From Dryomyza anilis (taxonomy: Eukaryota; Arthropoda; Insecta; Diptera; Dryomyzidae): DNA of 64,000 bases. Positions 56,812 through 64,000 of the stretch are shown here, piece after piece. The notes under the pieces are model-generated. The model was not told the origin of the DNA and did no database searches. It saw nothing but the letters and a program-made list of their open reading frames with translations. Location: NCBI GenBank assembly GCA_951804985.1, contig OX638130.1:119859593-119923592 (forward strand). Reading direction: 5' to 3'. Numbering within the stretch: the stretch's first letter is position 1; the number at the start of each line of letters is the position of its first letter. The position numbers and the translations under genes are program-made.

Positions 56812-57239
56812 TATGGCTCAGGTACTTCTTGAAATATATAAAATATAGAACTTCTGAAATCTAGTTTTCAGAATTACCTTAAACGCAATTTCATTTTTAA
56901 TTATAAAAATTATTTGATAATTCGTAGTGCAAACGACTATTGATGGCGAGTCCCTTATAATGTTGAGGATCCCTTATAATGTTGAGGATTGCATTGAAAC
57001 TCTGAAATGCATAAAATTGATTTAAAACAAATAATTCAGCGATGTTTTTCCATAGAAATATATTTTCTTGAGTTAGTTTTCATTCAACAAACATATTTTC
57101 CTTTTTTTATTAATTTTGCTTTCATTTCATTTGTTCAATTTTCTAATATTCTAAAAAACAAAACACTTTTCTTGTTTTTTTATTAGCTTTTAATTAATTT
57201 CTATAATGTAGTCTATTTTTATCTATTTTTTAACATCAA
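56812..57239. other. AT-rich spacer
   Basis: Contains a small tandem duplication at about 56950-56988 (CCCTTATAATGTTGAGGAT twice). Nothing else. Confidence 0.35.
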
Positions 57240-58941
57240 ATTGTAGCATTTTAATTACAGACTTTGTTGAAAACAGCTGAAAATCGTGTTGCATAAGGGT
57301 CAGACCGACACCAATTGACCTTGAAACACGTAGCAACGTTTACTGCGATGATATAAATAATTTTTATTTTTTAGTAACATAATTTTTTTTATTTATTTTT
57401 GTAGCTCGACCACTGTATTAAGTGGCAGCGAGCAATCGTCGCTAATCTCCGTAATGATATGGCAACATTTTTATTTACGACTTATGACCTGCGGGCCTCA
57501 AGTTAAACAATGCGGTCACAGCAACTGCCATAGGAAGCTAAATATGCTAAAGCATTATAGCAAAAACAACGGGCGAAAGAAAGATGAACTAAAATAGGAT
57601 TTTATGAGCTGCAAGAAAATAGCGCTCTATAAAAGACGGAGGTGTTGTAGAAGGTGGGTTGTTTTTTTACGTTCTTCTTTTGGTTTAGGCATGAACGCCG
57701 CCACATTGATGAGCCATTTGGTGCTGATAGAGGGCGTTGAAATTGGCCGAAGCTGAGGCCATTAGTTGTGCAAAATAATGAAGCGATAAAATATGTTTTC
57801 ACTTGAATGCATATTTTGCGGCAAAGCCTAAAAATAGACAACAAATTTCAGTGGATCGTGGCGGTTTAAAGAGATTTCGAATATTTTGTAGAATTTTGCA
57901 AATATTACAGTTGTTTTTGTTGTTGTTTTCAATGGAAAGGCAGCAGTGCTTTGCAATTAATAAAGAAATCACGCTGTAGTCACGACGCAATGCCACAAAG
58001 TCAAACAGCAAAAGTAACAACGAAAAAAGAGCAAAAAGTGTAAAAGCAAAAAATTTAAAAATTTCGCGCAATTTACCGCATTTTAGCTGGCAACACAGCG
58101 TTTGATGTGGCTGGCTGTCTGTTTTGTTTGGTATTTTTTTAATTTGAATTTTTTTTTTTGATTCTTTTATAATTTTTTTTTCTATTTTTTTAGTTTTTTT
58201 TTACTTTGTTTCGCTTCACTTCAGCACATCCTTCGGCGCCTTTTCACTGTTTTTAGCCGCCCTCACTGCTTTCGCGGGTTAATTAATTAAATGACCTTAA
58301 CGCGGCTCGTGGTAACGCCGAGTTGTGTTGTGTTGCGTTGCGTTGCGTCGCGCTGCCGCTCCGTCACTCCGCGCCACAGTGGGCCAAGTGTGTTGCGCGT
58401 TGTTGTCGCTGTTGACCCTATTTAGCATTTCAATTGTTTGGCTGTGTGTTTTGCGTTTAGCGCCTTGCGCGGCATTTGCGTTAATTTATTGCAAAAGTCG
58501 CAAGTGTTAACGTGACTTTGACAAATATGTGGGTCAGCTGCGCTTTCAAGGGTGGCCAGCTAAAAATAATAGAAATAAAAAGAAAAAAAAAAATTAAAAA
58601 AAAAACATTGAAAATTGAAAGAAAAAGAAAAAAACAAGTGCGAAATGCACAGAAATAAAGAGTTAATTGCGTCAACATTAAATTTAATTGTAGCTGGCGT
58701 TGAAAAAGCATTGCAACCTTTTTTTATTTTCTGTTTTTTTTTTTTTTCATTTTCATTTTTATTTTTTTAATTTTTTATTTTTTTTTATTTTACCGAAATA
58801 AATGTTAACAATAGTCAACCATTTCTAAAGTAAAAATACAAATAAAATCCGCTGCTTAAAATTAATGAAGGTCAAGAATCTTGGGTTAATTAGGCGCTTA
58901 ACTGCGAAATTTACAGCAGTTTAAATGTTGCGCATACGTCA
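57240..58941. other. Complex island
   Basis: Long GC-richer stretch. Includes TGACCTTGA at 57316-57324 (inverse TCAAGGTCA, a consensus FTZ-F1/ERR-type nuclear-receptor site), a GTTGT/GTTGC pentamer run at 58321-58350, and poly-T tracts at 58130-58200 and 58733-58790. Frames of 60-90 codons on both strands lack domains. Candidate regulatory DNA or untranslated exon. Confidence 0.35.
58916..58941 (+). repeat. 26-bp direct repeat, left copy
   Basis: Begins GCAGTTTAAATGTTGCGC and ends ATACGTCA. Identical over 26 bp to 62504-62529. The sequence beyond the repeat differs on the inner side. Confidence 0.9.
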
Positions 58942-59647
58942 CGGTGGCACAGTAAACAAAATCTATATGGCAAAGAAATACCATATGGAATTCACTAAAG
59001 AACAAAATTATATTTAAAAATTCAGAAATTATTTTAAAATATATCTATTATAATTCAAATATTCCATTTGAATTTAAAAAATTGAATTTGAAATATTTAA
59101 AATTCCATCTAAAACTTGAAATTCAAAAGTACTATTTTAAATTCAAATTATAGGTACTTAGTAGCATTTGAAATTCAAAAGTTGTATTTAAAATTTAAAT
59201 ACGCCCCAAATGAAATTTTTAAATTTCTGTTAGTATTTCAAAACAAACAAAATTATTATTAATCCAACGTATTAATTTCCTAATTTTATTTTACTTACTA
59301 TGTATATTATTTATTATTGTTCACCAAACTTATATCATTTCTTTCTACACCATATTTAGATATAAAAAGAATATATTAAAAAAAATTAAATTTATAATTT
59401 TTAAATTCCATTTAGAATTCAGAATATAAATACCAAATGTAATGTTAATATTTTATTAGAAATAAAAAAGTAATCTGGATAAATTCATTGCAACAATAAA
59501 TACATCAAAGAATTAATTAAAATATTTTCTGCTAGTATTTTGTACCCGATTTTCTCAGGTTATTTTTTTATTATATAGACATAGCTGTTTAATTTTAACA
59601 ATACAAAAAAAAAATATATATATATATTAATAAAAAATATATTAGAA
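58942..59647. other. AT-rich DNA with AAATTCAAA words
   Basis: 59000-59230 and 59400-59440 are rich in AAATTCAAAT/ATTTGAATTT words, a degenerate low-complexity repeat. First part of the block between the two 26-bp repeats. Confidence 0.4.
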
Positions 59648-59924
59648 CTAGCTGGACCCGTGCACGACTCGTGCAAAGCTTTTTGTGAATGCAAGGATAT
59701 GGAGCAATTTTATTAATATTATTTGTAATATAATTTGTAATATTAATTGTAATGAAAAAACATTTTTATTATTTATATCAGGGACCTGTGCTTCGCTGTG
59801 ACGGTTTTTATTGGTTTTGTAAATGTTGTGAAAAAAATAAAAATAATCCTCCGCCAAAACAACTTTTCTCAAAGACAATTCTTTCTCAGACTGTGCTTCC
59901 CCGTAAAATGTTTCGCCGTACAAT

Positions 59925-60010
59925 TCTACCCGGTAGAATTCTTCCCGGTAAAATTCTTTCCCGTAGAATTCTTCCCGGTAAAATTCTTTCCCGTAGAATT
60001 CATCCCTTTT
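59925..60010 (-). repeat. Second 15-bp minisatellite in Helitron D
   Basis: Plus strand shows GTAGAATTCTTCCCG/GTAAAATTCTTTCCC units, about five to six, the inverse of the GGGAAGAATTCTAC arrays in A and B. Confidence 0.8.
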
Positions 60011-60021
60011 AGAGATTTTCC

Positions 60022-60382
60022 CAGTAAAAGTTTTAGTGTGGTGAGTTTCGATGTGGTGAATATTGGTTGGTGAGTTTTAGTGTGGTGAGTATTATCTTTG
60101 TGCGTTTTAGTGTGGTCAATTTTATTGTGGTGAGTTTTAGCGTGGTGAGTTTTATTGTGGTGAATTTTAGTGTGGTGAGTTTTAGCATGGTGAGTTTTAG
60201 TGTGGTGAATTTTAGTGTGGTGAATTTTAGTGTGGTGAATTTTATTGTGGTGAGTTTTAGCGTGGTGAGTTTTAGTGTGGTGAATTTTAGTGTGGTGAGT
60301 TTTAGTATGGTGAATTTTTAGTGTGGTGAGTTTTAGCGTGGTGAGTTTTAGTGTGGTGAATTTTAGTGTGGTGAATTTTAGT
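60022..60382 (-). repeat. 15-bp minisatellite (AGTGTGGTGAGTTTT)n in Helitron D
   Basis: About 24 units, the inverse of the CACCACACTAAAACT arrays in A and B. The long open frames across it are artefacts. Confidence 0.93.
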
Positions 60383-60639
60383 TTTTTGTTTAATCTTTTT
60401 AGATTGTGTATGTGTTGAGTTATGTCGTTTGGAATGTTTAGGTTGTATGGGAGGTACCACGCCACTTTGTCCAATCGCTCCAATATATAGTCTATGACAC
60501 CCTCCGGACTTCATAGTATCATGTTACAAAATTTCAGTTAAATCGGTTAAGCGGTTTAGACGTGATGCTGGAACAAACGGACATACTGACAGACAGACCG
60601 ACAGACAGACGGACCAAGAGTTTTATATATATAGATAGA

Positions 60640-62503
60640 TTTTAAAAAATATCGAGTATTGTTTTTACAATGTTTTTAATCAATTTTTCATTTCTTTTTT
60701 TTTGGATTTTTTTGAATTTTATATTAGCGTTTATATATCTTATTGATTTAGAGTGTGTGCTTTTGTGTATTTTTTGTATTTGTATTTGTTTTAGTTTCAT
60801 TTTTTTAGTTCGTTTTTTTTTGTATTTATGTATGCTATTGTGTGTTTTTTGTTGTTACTGTTTTATAGTTTTTTCGTTTTGTTTTTAAAATTTTGCTTTG
60901 AAATTTTGGATTTTCGTTTTGTTTTTTTGTTTTCTTTGTATTTGTTGCTAATATTTTATGTTATTGATGTTTTGTTTATGCATTTCTTTTTTTTGTTATG
61001 TTTTTGTGTTTTTTTATTTTTCATTTATTTTTATTTAATCATTATTTTTAAATTGCTATTGTATTTTTGTTATTGTTTTATAGTTTTTTTGTTATGTTTT
61101 TTATTTTTTTTTTTTTGATGTTTTTGGATTTTGGTTTTCTTGTATTTGTTTCTAATATTTTATGTTATTGATATTTTTTTTTAATTTTGGGTTTTTTGTA
61201 TTTTTCATTTATTTTTATTTAGTTGCTTTTTTTTTTGTATTTAAAAAGACAATATTTTGCTTTTCTTTGTTACTGTTTTATTGTTTTTTCCTTTTGTTTT
61301 AAAATTTTTGCATTGATGTACTTGGATTTTCGTTTTGTTTTTTTTCTTGTATTTGTTGCTAATATTTTATGTTATTGATGTTATGTTTTTCCTTTTTTTT
61401 GTAATTTTGATTTATTGTGTTTTTCATTTATTTTTGTTTGTGTGTTTTTGTTCACCTTTTTATTTTTTTAATGTGTTTTTGCTTTTAGTTTTACTATTGA
61501 GTTTTTCTTAAAATTTTTTAATTTGGCGTAATATAATTTTATTTCTTTTGGGTTTGGAATTTTAAAGATTGCTTCGCTTCTTTTTGTCTTTTTATGCGGT
61601 ATGGTTTTTAATTTCGTGTTTTTTTTATTTTTGTCTTTGCTATTATTCTTTTTTTTATTTTATGTTTTGCTTTTAATTTTAAATGTTTGATTTTGTTTTT
61701 GCATTTATTTATATATTTTTTCTTTTGGTTTTAGAATTTTAAATTTGCTTAAGCCTCCGCTTCTGTCTTTTTTTGCATTAATGCTTTTAATTTCGTGTTT
61801 TTATTTTCTTTTGTATTTATTTTTGTTTTGATATAGTGTTTATTTTTATACTTTTATTATTTTCTTTTGATTTATTGTTTTCTCTTCTGTCATTACTTCT
61901 GATTTTGCATTTTCTTGTTTTTTTTTAATTGTGTTTTTAAATTGAATATGCGTTTTTATATTTTGCTATTGTTTTTGCGTTTAATTTTGAGTTTACATGT
62001 TTGCTTTTGTAACTACTTTCCATATGATTTTGTGTTCTTGCTTTTTTAAATTTTAGGTTTTATATTTGCGTTTGACTTTGTAGTTATAATTTTACTTTTA
62101 TATTTACTTTTCCTTTTATATTGGGTATTTTTTTTTTTTTAGTTTTACTTTTATTTTCCTTTTTGCTTTTTATTTATTGTTTTCTACACTGTGCATACTT
62201 TTGATTTTGGATTTGATTGATTATATGTTTTTCTATTGATTTTGTTCTTGAGTTTATTTAGTTATGCTTTTTAATTTGTTTTTGTTTTTGCATTTGCTTT
62301 TCTTTCGATTTTTTTTTGTTTACTTTTGTTTTTGATTACGTGTTTTTTCTATTGAATTTTATTCGGTGTATTTTAAATAACATTATTATTTAATTTAATT
62401 TGTTGTATTCTTAATTTCATTGGGTATATTTTGTATTAAAAAAAATGAAAATAGCAGTGGTTTTTTAAATATAATTCATATAATACGAGACTTTTGCCGG
62501 ACC
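60640..62503. repeat. T-rich low-complexity block with ~205-bp repeats
   Basis: Almost only T, A and G on this strand. 'ATTTGTTGCTAATATTTTATGTTATTGATGTT' and its context ('GTTACTGTTTTATAGTTTTT', 'GGATTTTCGTTTTGTTTTTT') recur at about 60856-60975, 61069-61180 and 61272-61390. The vocabulary (TTTTGTTTTTG, TTTGCTTTTG) is the inverse of the A-rich interior of Helitron C, so it may be the interior of another Helitron of this group. Open frames here are composition artefacts. Confidence 0.5.
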
Positions 62504-62529
62504 GCAGTTTAAATGTTGCGCATACGTCA
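62504..62529 (+). repeat. 26-bp direct repeat, right copy
   Basis: Identical to 58916-58941. Here it is followed by GGGCGAGCTCATTG, complex island sequence. Confidence 0.9.
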
Positions 62530-63312
62530 GGGCGAGCTCATTGATTTAATTGATAACGCTGGCAAAACAGTGCAAAATTTTAAATCAATTCGAAAAACTC
62601 AAAATCACCAATAATTCAATGCATTAAATACCACTTCTGGCAACAATAAACTCTGCTGTTTTATACTTTTATATTTATTTTCATTTTATGTTGTCGTTTT
62701 TCATTTATTTTGTTCTTTCATTTCACTCAATAAATGCAATAGCAACAAGCAGAAATTGTAACAAATAAGACAAAAAATAAAAAGTTAATAAAGTACAAAC
62801 AAAATTGACCACAATTCACCATAAGCATTAAACAAACGCGACGTGCGACGTTGTTTTGACGCGACAAACAGCATTAAGAAATGACTGCGTTCGCAAATAA
62901 ATGAATTAAACACTTGAGCAAATTGTTGTTATTGTTGGTGTGACTGTTGCTGCTGCTGTTATTATTGTTCTTGCTACTGCTGCCGATGTTGTTGTGCTTT
63001 GCTTTATATGTGAGCACGAGTGCCATCCTTACGAGCGACTGCAACACAGCAAAACAGCCAAAAGATGCATGAGAAACAAAGCGAAAAAATAACAATTTAA
63101 ACTGTTTGCAATGAATGCAGTTGCAGCCAACCATCGTCAGCAAAACGACGTCGTTTGGTTGTTGGGGTTGCTTAAGTGACACAGACAGCGCGACACATAA
63201 CGCGATGCACACGCGACAAAAACGCATTGCAAGCGAAGTGCAAGAATTTAAATGAAAAACAAAACAAAAAAAATAATGCAAATTCATAATAAGTAATGCC
63301 ACATATCGCATT
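62530..63312. other. Complex island
   Basis: GC-richer. Has a TTG/CTG triplet run at 62925-62995 and a block of CGACA/GCGA words at 63180-63240. The 145-codon minus-strand frame at 62874-63311 is partly poly-N/S from the triplet run and has no domain. Confidence 0.35.
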
Positions 63313-63486
63313 ACGAAGGGACATTCTAGAAATAAATTTCTTGTAATTCAGAATAATTTAAAAAACTGAAAGAATTTGAAAAAATCAAAGATTCGATGAA
63401 ATTTTAAAAGTCGAAGAAATAAAAAATTATAATTATTGAAATAATCTTAAAAAATCAGAAAAAATGAAGGAAATTTTAAAAATAAT
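63313..63486. other. AT-rich lead-in to minisatellite
   Basis: Loose AAAGAATTT/AAATTTTAAA words, apparently degenerate edge units of the array that follows. Confidence 0.4.
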
Positions 63487-64000
63487 TTAAAGAATTTAAA
63501 GAATTTAACGAATTTAAGGAATTTAAAGAATTTAAAGAATTTAAAGAATTTAAAGAATTTAAAGAATTTAAAGAATTTAAAGAATTTAAAGAATTTAAAG
63601 AATTTAAAGAATTTAAAGAATTTAAAGAATTTAAAGAATTTAAAGAATTTAAAGAATTTAAAGAATTTAAAGAATTTAAAGAATTTAAAGAATTTAAAGA
63701 ATTTAAAGAATTTAAAGAATTTAAAGAATTTAAAGAATTTAAAGAATTTAAAGAATTTAAAGAATTTAAAGAATTTAAAGAATTTAAAGAATTTAAAGAA
63801 TTTAAAGAATTTATAGAATTTAAAAAATTTAAAGAATTCAAAGAATTTAAAGAATTTAAAGAATTTAAAGAATTTAAAGAATTTAAAGAATTTAAAGAAT
63901 TTAAAGAATTTAAAGAATTTAAAGAATTTAAAGAATTTAAAGAATTTAAAGAATTTAAAGAATTTAAAGAATTTAAAGAATTTAAAGAATTTAAAGAATT
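63487..64000 (+). repeat. 9-bp minisatellite (GAATTTAAA)n running off the window
   Basis: About 57 units of GAATTTAAA (plus-strand TTTAAAGAA), nearly perfect apart from variants at about 63508 (ACGAATTTAAGG) and 63811-63840. The minus strand stays open as an NSL tripeptide repeat for 121 codons, which is an artefact of the 9-bp period. Confidence 0.97.

Larger units (their letters stand above)
59648..60639 (-). mobile_element. Non-autonomous Helitron-like element D, most complete copy
   Basis: On the minus strand: 5' end TCTATATATATAAAACTC (the TC lies at 60634-60639, ambiguous by 4 bp), CTTGGTCCGTCTGTCTGTCG, CACGTCTAAACCGC, CCGATTTAACTGAAATTTTG, the 15-bp minisatellite, the second minisatellite, then the hairpin TGCACG-AGT-CGTGCA, CGGGTCCAG and terminal CTAG (59648-59651), with T next outside. 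Insertion between A and T, a TC start, a CTAG end and a near-end hairpin are the Helitron hallmarks. No Rep/helicase. About 0.99 kb. Confidence 0.85.

Noticed and set aside
62874..63311. 145-codon minus-strand frame
   Set aside because: Poly-N/S part is a triplet repeat, the remainder shows no domain.
63476..63841. 121-codon NSL-repeat frame
   Set aside because: Artefact of the 9-bp minisatellite.

Overview
This window looks like a large intergenic or intronic stretch from a higher fly (Diptera, Schizophora), possibly a tephritid-like genome. The reasons are its very high AT content, its short islands rich in CAA/CAG/TTG triplets, a repeat ending in TACCCTACACCT that resembles repeats common in Drosophila and relatives, and a mariner transposase with the DD41D spacing first described in the 'rosa' elements of a tephritid. 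The species is inferred, not proven. I found no intact protein-coding gene, no rRNA and no functional tRNA gene. Every recognisable protein fragment belongs to a dead transposable element. Long open frames elsewhere are reading frames of simple repeats.

Layout. 0-9 kb: half of a mariner-derived foldback element, an AT-rich palindromic repeat, two islands of more complex DNA, a tRNA-derived SINE with target duplication, a long-inverted-repeat element with a 9-bp target duplication, and a CACTCAG-ended element. 8.7-15.4 kb: two mariner foldback MITEs, a decayed non-LTR retrotransposon (minus strand) and a CACAGAAAA-type element. 16.8-23 kb: two copies of a TACCCTACACC element, a second retrotransposon tail, a cluster of GTAACGCCCGTCACAA motifs and a second CACAGAAAA element. 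22.7-29.5 kb: a duplicated segment, one copy of which is split by an array of alternating palindromes; that array occurs again at 28.5 and 34.3 kb. 30.9-44 kb: three separate arrays of one 19-bp minisatellite between complex islands, plus a Helitron. 46-57 kb: a DD37E transposase remnant, two more Helitrons, repeats shared with 33-35 kb, the truncated DD41D transposase and a second SINE. 57-64 kb: a complex island, a 3.6-kb AT/T-rich block containing a Helitron and flanked by a 26-bp perfect direct repeat, another island, and a 9-bp minisatellite running off the end.

The parts are related mostly as parasites of one another. MITEs derive from the DD41D mariner. The palindrome arrays are inserted into two other repeat families. 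The Helitrons carry two different internal 15-bp minisatellites. The GC-richer islands (about 1.6-2.0, 2.4-3.3, 24.2-25.1, 28.0-28.4, 29.5-30.8, 32.2-32.9, 38.6-38.8, 39.1-40.0, 40.9-42.4, 45.0-46.0, 50.6-51.25, 57.2-58.9 and 62.5-63.3 kb) are what remains between insertions and are the best places to look for regulatory DNA or untranslated exons.
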